DNA from: Amycolatopsis cihanbeyliensis
Lineage (GTDB): Bacteria > Actinomycetota > Actinomycetes > Mycobacteriales > Pseudonocardiaceae
Direction of reading: 5' to 3'
Assembly (NCBI RefSeq): GCF_006715045.1
Contig: NZ_VFML01000001.1
Location: forward strand, 5,738,001 to 5,802,000
Length of the DNA: 64,000 nt
Shown: in pieces, positions 55,869 through 64,000 of the stretch
Layout: each line of letters begins with the position of its first letter
Numbering within the stretch: position 1 is the stretch's first letter
The notes under the pieces: generated by a model
Database searches by the model: none
Told to the model about the DNA's origin: nothing
Seen by the model: only the letters and a program-made list of their open reading frames with translations
Translations under genes and position numbers: made by a program

Positions 55869-57419
55869 ATGGCAACCCCAGAACAGAAACAGGACGCTGG
55901 CCAGGGGACCGACAAGCTCGACAAGGGTGTGTTGAAGGTCGCCGTGGTGGTGATCCTCGGCGCCATCATGGCGATCCTGGACACCACGGTCGTCAACGTG
56001 GCGCTGCAGGCGCTGACCATCGAGTTCGAGACCTCGTTCGACACCGTCCAGTGGATCGTCACCGGCTATATGCTGGCCCTGGCCACGGTCATCCCGGTGA
56101 CCGGTTGGGCCTGTGACAGGTTCGGTACCAAACGGCTCTACCTGCTCGCCATCGCCTTGTTCTTGATTGGTTCGATGCTCGCCGGACTGGCCTGGAGCAT
56201 CGAATCGCTGATCCTGTTCCGGGTGGTGCAGGGCCTCGGCGGCGGCATGCTGATGCCGGCCGGTATGACGATCATGACCAAGGCGGCCGGTCCACACCGG
56301 GTCGGCAGGGTGATGGCCGTACTCGGGGTGCCGATGCTGCTCGGACCGATCGGCGGCCCGATCCTCGGTGGCTGGCTGGTCGACTCGGTGAGCTGGCGTT
56401 GGATCTTCTACATCAACGTTCCCATCGGGATCATCGCGCTGCTGCTGGCCTGGCGGTTGCTGCCCAAGGACGATCCCGAACCCGCGGAGCGGTTCGATTT
56501 CGTCGGTATGGTGACCCTCTCGCCGGGGCTCGCCGCGCTGATCTACGGCGTGTCCAACATTCCGAGTGCCGGCGGGGTGCAGGCCACCAGCGTGTGGCTG
56601 CCCACTCTGGCCGGGATCGTGCTGATCGTCGGCTTCGTCCTGCGGGCCCTGCGGATCGAGAACGCCCTTATCGACCTGCGCCTTTTCCGGGACGGAACCT
56701 TCTCCGTCTCGGTCGTGACCATGGCGTTGTTCTCCGTGGCCTTCTTCGGGGCGATGTTGTTGCTGCCGACCTACTTCCTGCTGGTGCGTGGGGAGACGGC
56801 ATTGCAGGCCGGGCTGCTGCTCGCGCCGCAGGGGATCGGCGCCATGATCACCATGCCGCTGTGCGGCAGGCTTGCCGACAAGATCGGGGCCGGGAAGGTG
56901 GTACTGCCGGGGCTCGTGCTGATCCTCGCGGGAATGGGGATGTTCACCCAGGTCGGGTCGGATACGCCGTACTGGCAACTGTTGCTGGCCCTGTTCGTGA
57001 TGGGGCTCGGTATGGGCGCGACGATGATGCCGATCATGTCGGCGGCGCTGCAGACGCTGACCAGCAAGATGGTCGCCCGCGCCTCGAGCGCGCTGAACAT
57101 CATCCAGCAGACCGCGGGTGCGGTCGGCTCCGCGGTGATGTCGATCATTCTGGCCGGCCTGCTTGCCGGGAAGTTCGGCGTGCCGACCAGCGACGGCCAG
57201 CTTGCCGCCACCGCGGCGATCGCGAATCCGGCGACTCGTGAGCAGGCCTCGGTCATGGCCGCCGACTCGTTCGCCTCGACCTTCGTCTGGGCGGTGGTGC
57301 TGATCGCGGTATGTCTGGTGCCCGCGCTGTTCCTTCCGAAGCGTCCGCCGGAGCCACCGGTGGAGGACGGGCCGGGGCAAGGAAGTGACCAGCCCGCTTC
57401 GCCGGTGCTGACGCACTGA
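55869..57419 (+). CDS. MFS drug exporter of the DHA2 (EmrB/QacA) family
   Basis: A 516-residue proton-coupled exporter with 14 predicted membrane helices. The motif A region is GWACDRFGTKRLYL, the DHA2 motif D1 is AILDTTVVNVALQAL near the N-terminus, and motif C is MPMLLGPIGGPILGGWLVDS. The start is ATG 55869 (MATPEQKQDAG). It is probably a multidrug or lipid-linked substrate exporter; no adjacent regulator was found. Confidence 0.92.
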   Translation: MATPEQKQDAGQGTDKLDKGVLKVAVVVILGAIMAILDTTVVNVALQALTIEFETSFDTVQWIVTGYMLALATVIPVTGWACDRFGTKRLYLLAIALFLIGSMLAGLAWSIESLILFRVVQGLGGGMLMPAGMTIMTKAAGPHRVGRVMAVLGVPMLLGPIGGPILGGWLVDSVSWRWIFYINVPIGIIALLLAWRLLPKDDPEPAERFDFVGMVTLSPGLAALIYGVSNIPSAGGVQATSVWLPTLAGIVLIVGFVLRALRIENALIDLRLFRDGTFSVSVVTMALFSVAFFGAMLLLPTYFLLVRGETALQAGLLLAPQGIGAMITMPLCGRLADKIGAGKVVLPGLVLILAGMGMFTQVGSDTPYWQLLLALFVMGLGMGATMMPIMSAALQTLTSKMVARASSALNIIQQTAGAVGSAVMSIILAGLLAGKFGVPTSDGQLAATAAIANPATREQASVMAADSFASTFVWAVVLIAVCLVPALFLPKRPPEPPVEDGPGQGSDQPASPVLTH

Positions 57420-57543
57420 CCGGCGGCACTTCTCGAACATTGGTGACAGCCGGTTCGGAGTATGGTCGCAGGAATATGATAATAAATTGCTCTCACGGTA
57501 ACTTAATTCGAATTCCGGCCTGATTCCGGTTTAGCATGCCGGA

Positions 57544-58818
57544 ATGAACAAGCTCCTCGCGGCAGCGATGTCGCTCGTGGCGGCGATGGGTGGACTCGTT
57601 TCGGACGTCCTCCCGTCGCCCGGCAATGACGAGATCACCTGCGATGCCACGGACGAGGCTATTTATGGCTCGCCCGAGCAGGTGGAAGCGGATCCGGGCG
57701 TGGTGCTGGCCTGCGCGGCGTCCGATTTTCCGGAAATCGTCACCGATATCCCAATAACGGCGTGGAAGGTGCGCTACGCCTCGACCGATGTGCACGGCAC
57801 GCGGGTACCCGTTTCCGGGCTGGTCGCCGTTCCGGAGGCGGAATGGCGGGGCGAGGGTCCCCGGCCGGTGGTGGCGTTCAACCCGGGCACCGTCGGCCTC
57901 GGTACGCAGTGCGCTTACAGCAAGCAGATGGCGGGGAACTACACCGACGCCTACGAGCGCTACCAGCTCGCCGCGGCGCTGGAGGCCGGCTACGCCGTCG
58001 CGGCCACCGACGGTGTCGGTTACCTGGACGGCCAGGTGCACAGCTACATGGTCGGGGACAACTCCGGCCGCGCCTTGCTGGATGTCGCGCGGGCCGCGAC
58101 CAGCCTGCCGGCCGCCGGGTTGGCGGAGTCGGCGCAGGTCGGGCTCTGGGGCTACTCCGAGGGCGGGCAGGCGGCGCTGTGGGCGACCCAGTTGGCCGGC
58201 TCGTACGCCGGTGAGCTGGACATCGTCGGTGCCGCGGCCGGTGGCGTCCCCGGTGACCTGCGGTTGGTCGCGGGGGAGCTGAACGGCGGCGACTTCGCCG
58301 GGTTCGCCGGCGCCGCGCTGGTCGGGTTCCACGTGACCTACCCCGAGATGCCGTTCGACGAACTGCTCAACGACACCGGCCGGGAGGCCGTGGCCGCGCT
58401 GGAGGGCAGTTGCCTGATCGACACGATCTTCGACTTTCGCGGCGCCCGGATCGAGGACTTCAACACCGACGGTCTCGGGCCGGCCGAACTCTTCGAGCTG
58501 ACCGGGCCGGACGGGGTGAGCTGGGGCGAGATCGCGGACCGGCAGAAGCTCGGTGTCGGCATCGGAACACCCGGTTCCGGGGCCGAGCACGAGATCGCCT
58601 TCCCGACCTTCCAGTACCGGGGCAAGACCGAGCAGATCATCCCGGTGGAGACCGAGGAGGCCACGATGCGGGCCTACTGCGCGGCCGGCGTTCCCACCCG
58701 GTGGCGGGACGATATCGAGGGCGATCACCTCGGCGCGGCGCGCGCGGTGATCCCGGACGTCCTCGACTGGTTCGCCGACCGCCTGGCGGGCGAGCCGGAA
58801 CCGGGCGACTGCGGCTGA
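57544..58818 (+). CDS. Secretory lipase-like alpha/beta hydrolase
   Basis: A 424-residue exported hydrolase. A signal peptide (KLLAAAMSLVAAMGGLVSD) is followed by a fold like the fungal/actinomycete secretory lipases (PF03583). The nucleophile elbow is WGYSEGGQAALWA, and a likely triad His is in EGDHLGAARAV. The PGTVGLGTQCAYSKQM segment near the oxyanion hole is typical of this group. Several Cys suggest disulfides. It is convergent with the PucR regulator (13-bp gap). Confidence 0.88.
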   Translation: MNKLLAAAMSLVAAMGGLVSDVLPSPGNDEITCDATDEAIYGSPEQVEADPGVVLACAASDFPEIVTDIPITAWKVRYASTDVHGTRVPVSGLVAVPEAEWRGEGPRPVVAFNPGTVGLGTQCAYSKQMAGNYTDAYERYQLAAALEAGYAVAATDGVGYLDGQVHSYMVGDNSGRALLDVARAATSLPAAGLAESAQVGLWGYSEGGQAALWATQLAGSYAGELDIVGAAAGGVPGDLRLVAGELNGGDFAGFAGAALVGFHVTYPEMPFDELLNDTGREAVAALEGSCLIDTIFDFRGARIEDFNTDGLGPAELFELTGPDGVSWGEIADRQKLGVGIGTPGSGAEHEIAFPTFQYRGKTEQIIPVETEEATMRAYCAAGVPTRWRDDIEGDHLGAARAVIPDVLDWFADRLAGEPEPGDCG

Positions 58819-58831
58819 CCCGGAACCGGAC

Positions 58832-60049
58832 CTACTGATCGTCCTCGGCTTCCCTGCGCTCGGCGGCGCGGATGAGCTGCTGGGCACGCAACGCGAGATG
58901 CATGCCCAACCGGTCGTCCGCGTCGTCGAGCCGGTCGCCGAACAGGTCCTTGAGCTGGTGCAGCCTGGCCCGCACGGTCTGCGGGTGCACCTGCAGCCGC
59001 TTGGCGATCTCCGGGGCTCCCCCTCGGGTCTCCAGCCAGGCCAGCAGGGTCTCGCTCAGCCGATCGCGCTGCTTCTCGCTGAGTGAGTCGAACGGGTCGA
59101 GGCTGCGCTTGGCCACCTCGGCTCCGAAGAAGTCCTCGGCGAGCAGCCACAACGTCGCCAGGTGGTCCTGGCACCAGATCACCGGGCTGCCCGTACCGGC
59201 ATCGGTGATCAGCCGTAGTGCCCGGCGCGCCGTACGCAGCGCGGCGGGTGCGTCACTGAGCGGAACGGTGGGGGACACCGCGGCGCGCCAGCCGGTCCAC
59301 CGGCCGGTGAGCGCGTCCAGTTGCGGTTTCGGGTCGGTGCTGAGCAGGTACGGTTCCCCGGCCTCCAGGTTGATCAGCACATCGGTGTCCAGCAGCTCGA
59401 CGGGAAACTCCGGGGCGTCGGCCGCGGCCTCCAGCGCCACGATCGCCGCGCGGTCCGGCAGTGGCCACTCGGCGGCCTCCGCCATGCTGGCCAGCGTCTG
59501 GGGGGATGCCTCGGCATCGGTGACGATCAGTTCGAGCAGGGCCCTGCGCCTGCGGTCGCCCGGTCCGACGTCCTCGCGTTGCGCCTCGTGGTACCCCTCG
59601 ACGGCGGCGGCGGACAGCTCGTCCACATAGGCGAAGATCCCCTCGGCGCCCAGCGCCACGAAATCCGGCGAGATCTCGGCGAGCTGGTCCATCAGCGCGG
59701 AGATGTAGCGCCACGCCGCCCGCCCGCCGACCCGGGCGGCCGCCTGCAAGGCGTCCATGTTCCTGCGCTCGCGGTATTCGATCCGGCCCCGGTCGCGGAA
59801 GAAGTCCACCCACGGGTCGTGCGCGACATCCGGGTTGCCGACCCGGTCAATGCAGTGGATCACCGCCTGCTCCACGCTCTGTACCAGCACCTTGCCGAAG
59901 GTGCCCTCGATCGGTTGCGCGTAGGCAGGCACGGTGCGTTGCACCTCGCGGATGATGGCCGCCGCGATCCGACCCGTATGTGGCCGCAGCTGCTCCGCGA
60001 CCTCGCGTGGCAGCGACGCGAGCAACTCGGTACTACGGTATGCGACCAC
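58832..60049 (-). CDS. PucR-type helix-turn-helix regulator
   Basis: A 405-residue regulator of the PucR/CdaR type. The N-terminal part is alpha-helical (a RsbT-rd-like domain, about 10-170), the middle is a GGDEF-like region (about 200-300), and the C-terminal helix-turn-helix is ETLLAWLETRGGAPEIAKRL, then VHPQTVRARLHQLKDLF. The GTG at 60049 (VVAYRSTELLASLPREV) with GGGAGG upstream is preferred to longer frames, which run into the AT-rich promoter region. Its target is unknown, perhaps the lipase or the genes upstream. Confidence 0.85.
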   Translation of the reverse strand: MVAYRSTELLASLPREVAEQLRPHTGRIAAAIIREVQRTVPAYAQPIEGTFGKVLVQSVEQAVIHCIDRVGNPDVAHDPWVDFFRDRGRIEYRERRNMDALQAAARVGGRAAWRYISALMDQLAEISPDFVALGAEGIFAYVDELSAAAVEGYHEAQREDVGPGDRRRRALLELIVTDAEASPQTLASMAEAAEWPLPDRAAIVALEAAADAPEFPVELLDTDVLINLEAGEPYLLSTDPKPQLDALTGRWTGWRAAVSPTVPLSDAPAALRTARRALRLITDAGTGSPVIWCQDHLATLWLLAEDFFGAEVAKRSLDPFDSLSEKQRDRLSETLLAWLETRGGAPEIAKRLQVHPQTVRARLHQLKDLFGDRLDDADDRLGMHLALRAQQLIRAAERREAEDDQ

Positions 60050-60466
60050 CGCGATGAACCTCCCAGCTTCCGCGAGACGAACAGGATAGAAGTGCCGAAC
60101 CTTCGTGTGTAGCGAGGATGCCCCATTACATAACACGTCGCGTTCGCGTCCCGCAGTGTGGTTCAGGTTCGTTACAGAGAGATCTTGAATGTCACGTTTG
60201 GATGCTCGAGAATCAAGTGTCTTACTCAAATGTCGGGTTGTTCAGGTCTGTAGCGTGCGTCACCACTGCCGTGACCTGCAACGGCCGCTCGCGCGGGCCT
60301 GGCGGCCCGCGGTCGCCGGGTCGTTCTGGATAACCATCCAAGGGAATAACAATCATTCCGGATTATCGTGAAGTTTCCCACGTCATGCGATATTTTTCGT
60401 CCGGTCGCGAGTGCCGAATATCAGGAACCGCTCATCACGGTGATACTCCCGCCCGGCTCCGCCCGA
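60050..60466. other. Long non-coding spacer between minus-strand genes
   Basis: About 417 bp of lower GC content than the surroundings, without a credible gene; small open frames show no domain-like composition. It holds the PucR promoter region and a perfect 8-bp hairpin (60292-60299 and 60304-60311). It may contain an undetected RNA or extended regulatory region. Confidence 0.5.
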
Positions 60467-61450
60467 TCAGGCGTTGCGGTACTGCGGGGGCGTGAACGTG
60501 AGCCGTGGGTCGGTCTGCACGAAGCTGCCCAGCAGGTGATCGACCTGGGTCAGCACGTCCAACTCGAGCACCCTGCCGCTGGCCTTGACGTTCTCCACCA
60601 CCTGGTCCGGGCTCGACGCGCCGGTGAGCACCGCGGCCACCTCGTGGTTCTGCAGGGCCCATGCGATCGCCAGCTGGGCCATGGTCAGCCCGGCGTTCTC
60701 TGCTACGCCCCGCAGCGGTTCGATCCGGGCCAGTAACTCGGGGTGCAGCAGCGGGGCGATCGAGCCACGGGCGAATCCGCCGACCTCCGCGCGGGAACCC
60801 TCGGGGACGAGGCCGTCGGCGTACTTGCCGGTCAGCACGCCCTGTGCCATCGCGACCGAAGCGAGCTGCCCCATCCCGGCACGCTGGCAGGCCGGTACCA
60901 CCTGCGCCTCGGGGACCCGCCACAGCATCGAGTAGTGCGGCTGGTTCGCGACCAGCGGCACCCGGTACTCCGCGGCCACGACGGCGGCGCGCTGGATCTG
61001 GTCCGCGGTCCACTCCGCGGTACCGACGTAGTGGATCTTGCCCTGCCGGACCAGGTCGGAGAGCGCGAGGAAGGTCTCCTCCAGCGGTGTCTGGTAGTCG
61101 AAACCCAGCAGGTGGTACAGGTCGACGTAGTCGGTGCGCAGCCTGCGCAGCGAGCCGTGCAGGGACGCGAAGAGGTGCTTGCGGCTCAGCCCGCGCCGGT
61201 TCGGCCGCGCCCCCTCCGGCCAGAACGCGCCGGTGCTGAGCACCACGTCCTCCCTCGGGGTCTCGGCGAGTCCTTCGGCCAGCGCCTCCTCGGCCGCGCC
61301 GCCTGCCCAGGCGGCGGCGGTGTGGAACAGGTTGACCCCCGCGTCCAGCGCGGCTCGGACGCAGCGGACCGACGTGTCGTGGGTCAGCCAGTTCCCGTAG
61401 GCGATCTCACTCACCGTGAGCCCGCTGTCGCCGAGCCGCCGGTACTCCAT
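60467..61450 (-). CDS. Aldo/keto-reductase-fold protein lacking the catalytic tetrad
   Basis: A 327-residue protein of the Kv-beta-like AKR family, collinear with common actinobacterial AKRs from MEYRRLGDSGLTVSEIAYG to the C-terminus. All four catalytic residues are changed: Asp to His and Tyr to Trp (FHTAAAWAGG instead of FDTADVYAGG), Lys to Gly (STGAFW instead of STKVFW) and His to Leu (DLYHLLGFD instead of DLYQAHRFD). The surrounding motifs (GPNDRGLSRKH-like, NQPHYSMLWR, GLTMAQLAIAWAL) are intact. It may be a binding or regulatory pseudo-enzyme. It starts at ATG 61450 and is coupled to an upstream SDR gene 2 bp away. Confidence 0.85.
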   Translation of the reverse strand: MEYRRLGDSGLTVSEIAYGNWLTHDTSVRCVRAALDAGVNLFHTAAAWAGGAAEEALAEGLAETPREDVVLSTGAFWPEGARPNRRGLSRKHLFASLHGSLRRLRTDYVDLYHLLGFDYQTPLEETFLALSDLVRQGKIHYVGTAEWTADQIQRAAVVAAEYRVPLVANQPHYSMLWRVPEAQVVPACQRAGMGQLASVAMAQGVLTGKYADGLVPEGSRAEVGGFARGSIAPLLHPELLARIEPLRGVAENAGLTMAQLAIAWALQNHEVAAVLTGASSPDQVVENVKASGRVLELDVLTQVDHLLGSFVQTDPRLTFTPPQYRNA

Positions 61451-61452
61451 GG

Positions 61453-62274
61453 TCAGGCCCTCCCGGTCGCCGCCGCCGTCTCCGCGATGGTCCGTTCGAT
61501 CCAGGCGTCCGGCGCGGCCGCCTTGCGCGCGTAAGCCGCGCCCGTCGAGTCGTGCGGAAGGATCAGGAAGTCCTCCGCGTCGATGCCGGCCACCACCGAC
61601 TCGGCCACCTCCACGGGCTCCAGCAGCGGGGCCGCGGCCGCGATCGCCACGGCGGCGGGATGGCCCGCCTCGATCCCGGGTGTCAGCAGCGCGGTGCGCA
61701 CCCCGAGCGGGCACAGCGCGCTCACCCGGATGCCGCGCGGCCGGTAGGTGACGGCCAGCCACTCGGCGAGGCCGACGGCCGCGTGCTTGGTGACCGAGTA
61801 CGGCGCGTCCCCCGGCGCGCTCAGCAGGCCCGCGCCGGACGCGGTGATCAGCAGGTAGCCCGACTTGCCGCCCAGCATCGCGGGCAGAGCCGCCTGCGCG
61901 GCGTACACGTGCTGCATCACGTTCAGCGTCCAGGACCGTTCCCACTGCTCGTCGGCGGCGTGGATCCCGGAGCCGAAGGCCATGCCCGCGTTCGAGCAGA
62001 ACAGGTCCAGCCCGCCGAACTCGTTCCGGGCCGTGGTCACCAGCTCGCGCAGCTCGGCCTTGACCGAGGCGTCCGCCCGCTGCGCGACGGCGGCGCCGCC
62101 CTCCTGGTTGATCGAGGCGGCCACCTTGTCCGCCGCCTCGGCATCCAGATCGGAAACGACCACGCCGCGTGCGCCGCCCGCGGCGAATCGTCGCGCCATG
62201 GCCGCGCCGATTCCGTGTCCCGCGCCGGTGATGACGGCAACTCGATCCGTCAGTTCCACACGGCCTCCATCCAT
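61453..62274 (-). CDS. Short-chain dehydrogenase/reductase
   Basis: A 273-residue classical SDR with cofactor motif TGAGHGIG, CSNAG in the NNAG position, and catalytic YSVTK. It lies 2 bp upstream of the AKR-like gene on the same strand, so the two are co-transcribed and may act together. ATG 62274 is used; GTG 62259 (VELTDRVAVITG) is a possible shorter start. Likely substrates are secondary alcohols or ketones; nothing more specific can be read. Confidence 0.85.
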   Translation of the reverse strand: MDGGRVELTDRVAVITGAGHGIGAAMARRFAAGGARGVVVSDLDAEAADKVAASINQEGGAAVAQRADASVKAELRELVTTARNEFGGLDLFCSNAGMAFGSGIHAADEQWERSWTLNVMQHVYAAQAALPAMLGGKSGYLLITASGAGLLSAPGDAPYSVTKHAAVGLAEWLAVTYRPRGIRVSALCPLGVRTALLTPGIEAGHPAAVAIAAAAPLLEPVEVAESVVAGIDAEDFLILPHDSTGAAYARKAAAPDAWIERTIAETAAATGRA

Positions 62275-62622
62275 TGTTGTCGGTCCTGTTCAGAACGCGC
62301 GAGGCATCCGGCCGGGGCGTGTTCGCTGCCCACCTTAAGTCCGCGTCAGTACTTTTGAACAGTTCTCTATTTCTTTGTGACGGCGGTGAGTCGGCCGGTG
62401 CCGCGAAACCCGCGTGCGGATCACAAAGCCCTTGAAGTGCGGTTATCCGGGTTGTCTCCGGCGTTCAAGCTAACACGGAAGCGGTCGTTCCGGTGCGACT
62501 GAAAAATGGCTCAAGCCGGACTCAAATCGGGTTTTGTCGCTAGCTGTACGACACCTTGTTGATGCAGGGTCAACACCTCGTCTAATTGCGTAGAGAATTG
62601 TGAGACCGCAGGAGGAGGCGCC
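62275..62622. promoter_or_regulatory. Divergent promoter region of the SDR and barrel-protein genes
   Basis: A 348-bp spacer between divergent genes with lower GC content near 62330-62390 and 62500-62600. TGTTGA (62557-62562) and TCAACA (62570-62575) form an inverted repeat that could be a regulator site. No gene was recognised. Confidence 0.4.
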
Positions 62623-64000
62623 ATGTCCGAGCCGGTGACCGGGGCAGGAGGCCGCACACCGTCCCGGTGGCGGGTGCTCGGACTCGGACCGTTCGGCAGC
62701 GCCGATCCGAGGCTGGCCGCGGCGGTGTCCCGCGGCGGCGGGCTCGGAGTGCTCGAGCTCGGCACCGGATCCGACTCGGCCGAGATCCTGGCCAGGACGG
62801 CTGAGCTGGCCGGCGGGTTCGGCGTTCGCCTGCGCCGGGCGCGGGAGGCTTCCGGGGCCCTGCGCGACAGCGGGGCGGAGCTGGTGGTGCTGGCCGGCGC
62901 GGGCGAAGATTCGGTCGTGGAGCTCGGTTCGCGGTTGCCGGGAGTGGCCGTGCTGGCCGAGGTCGGTACCCTGAGCCAGGCTCGCGCGGCCGCGGCGGCC
63001 GGTGCGCACGGCCTGATCGCCAGGGGAAACGAGGCGGGGGACCGGGTCGGCGAGCTCACCTCGTTCGTGCTGCTCCAGCACCTGCTCGCGGCCGGCCTCG
63101 AACTCCCGGTATGGGCCTGCGGCGGGATCGGCCCGCATACCGCCGCAGGCGCGGTAGCCGGCGGGGCCGAGGGTGTCGTGCTGGACAGCCAACTCGGCCT
63201 GTTCCCGGAATGCGAGCTGCCCCGGCAACTGCGAGCCCGGCTGGAACGGCTGGACGGGTCCGAGACCGAACTGCGCGGCGGCAGGCGGGTGCTGACGGAG
63301 CGTTCGATGGCCGCCGAGAACCGCGGTGACTTGCCGGTCGGCCAGGACGCTCACCTCGCGGGGTTGTTCGCGCGGCGCTACCGGACAGCGGAGGTCGCCG
63401 TCCGGTCCATCGTGGACGACCTCACCGAGCCGGCTCGCGCCGATCCGCGTGCCCAGGGCGCCCCGCTGTGCCGCACCCTCGGCGTTCGGCACGCCGTGGC
63501 GCAGGGACCGATGACCAGGGTCAGCGACCAGCCGGGGTTCGCCGCCGCGGTCGCCGAGCATGGCGGGATGCCGTTCGTGGCGGTGGCCATGGCGAGTGGA
63601 GAGCGGACCGCGGACCTGCTGCGTAGTACCGCGGACGCGCTGGGCGATCGTCCCTGGGGCGCGGGCATTCTCGGCTTCGTCCCGGAAGGACTGCGCGCCG
63701 AGCAACTGGCTGCGGTCCGGAGGGCCCGCCCGCGCAGCGTGCTGATCGCGGGCGGCAAGCCGGCGCAGGCCATGGCGCTCGAGGCCGAGGGCATCGCCAC
63801 CTACCTGCACGTGCCTTCGCCGATCCTGCTCGACCAGTACCTCGAGGCCGGGGTGCGGCGGTTCGTCTTCGAGGGTGCGGAATGCGGCGGCCATATCGGG
63901 CCGCGCACCAGCTTCTCGCTCTGGGAAGCGCAGCTGTCGGTGCTGCGGGACTTCCTCGACCGGCGACCCGACCGGCCGGAGATCGAGGTGTTCTTCGCGG
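62623..64000 (+). CDS. Multidomain protein with two NMO/PfaD-like barrels (partial at right edge)
   Basis: The frame is open from ATG 62623 (GGAGGAGG at 62611) to the window end; 459 residues are visible. Residues about 10-215 and 245-459 both resemble nitronate monooxygenase/PfaD-type TIM barrels: the first has GAHGLIARGNEAGD, the second QGPMTRVSDQPGFAAAVA and FEGAECGGHIGPR. Proteins in actinomycetes with such N-terminal barrels often continue as giant ketoacyl-synthase (polyketide or PUFA-like) enzymes, so this may be the start of one; the rest lies outside the window. A stand-alone double-barrel protein cannot be excluded. Confidence 0.65.
   Translation, partial: MSEPVTGAGGRTPSRWRVLGLGPFGSADPRLAAAVSRGGGLGVLELGTGSDSAEILARTAELAGGFGVRLRRAREASGALRDSGAELVVLAGAGEDSVVELGSRLPGVAVLAEVGTLSQARAAAAAGAHGLIARGNEAGDRVGELTSFVLLQHLLAAGLELPVWACGGIGPHTAAGAVAGGAEGVVLDSQLGLFPECELPRQLRARLERLDGSETELRGGRRVLTERSMAAENRGDLPVGQDAHLAGLFARRYRTAEVAVRSIVDDLTEPARADPRAQGAPLCRTLGVRHAVAQGPMTRVSDQPGFAAAVAEHGGMPFVAVAMASGERTADLLRSTADALGDRPWGAGILGFVPEGLRAEQLAAVRRARPRSVLIAGGKPAQAMALEAEGIATYLHVPSPILLDQYLEAGVRRFVFEGAECGGHIGPRTSFSLWEAQLSVLRDFLDRRPDRPEIEVFFA

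Overview
The window is GC-rich (about 70%), densely coded DNA with many GTG starts, ATGA overlaps and short intergenic spacers. Gene content points to a filamentous or soil actinomycete, most likely of the Pseudonocardiaceae (Amycolatopsis-like): a gylR-glpFKD glycerol locus, DasR-type sites between chitinolytic genes, paired ECF42/DGPF genes, a CsoR copper locus, a second type II topoisomerase, F420-type and Baeyer-Villiger oxidoreductases, and many TetR regulators. The taxon is inferred from gene content only. No rRNA, tRNA, insertion sequence, prophage or CRISPR array was seen.

Layout. 0.1-4.4 kb: esterase, Baeyer-Villiger monooxygenase, a deleted second monooxygenase, SDR and TetR, resembling the mycobacterial mymA operon. 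4.6-11.3 kb: glycerol uptake and catabolism with two glycerol kinases and a divergent IclR regulator with two matching operators. 11.3-17.6 kb: secreted peptidase, small membrane proteins, an SH3 protein, a class A beta-lactamase-like protein and a TetR. 17.7-21.6 kb: UvrA-like resistance ATPase, proline iminopeptidase and MarR. 21.6-26.7 kb: GH18 chitinase and GH20 hexosaminidase diverging from two DasR-type sites, then a streptogrisin-type protease. 27-31 kb: ECF sigma/anti-sigma pair, an orphan ECF42 sigma factor, and two divergent genes truncated at one deletion junction. 31-34.4 kb: TetR with a paired SMR efflux pump, then a Crp-like regulator and a nucleotide-cyclase-like protein with a CRP-like site between them. 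34.4-46.5 kb: redox enzymes, MBL-fold protein, TetR and WYL regulators, a DGPF-ECF42 pair, methyltransferase, ferredoxin and a DUF1996 protein. 46.7-50.8 kb: copper module (repeat lipoprotein, copZ, copA, csoR) with two CsoR-type operators. 51-55.6 kb: parE-parC. 55.9-62.3 kb: MFS exporter, lipase, PucR regulator, an aldo/keto-reductase that has lost its catalytic tetrad, and an SDR. From 62.6 kb to the edge: the start of a protein with two nitronate-monooxygenase-like barrels, possibly the N-terminus of a polyketide or PUFA-type synthase.

The most unusual feature is a dispersed family of 21-bp tandem repeats. Four arrays were found (4.44-4.57, 15.78-15.85, 19.98-20.06 and 41.64-41.76 kb), all in the gap between two convergent genes and none elsewhere. 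The two other long convergent gaps carry long perfect or near-perfect hairpins instead. This suggests a gene-end element, a terminator or a protein-binding array, rather than random repeats. Other notable points are the catalytically stripped aldo/keto reductase, the in-frame deletion remnant of a monooxygenase that keeps both overlaps with its neighbours, a 72-bp identical block in the two SMR genes, and a copper-type operator in front of a lipoprotein of unknown function.
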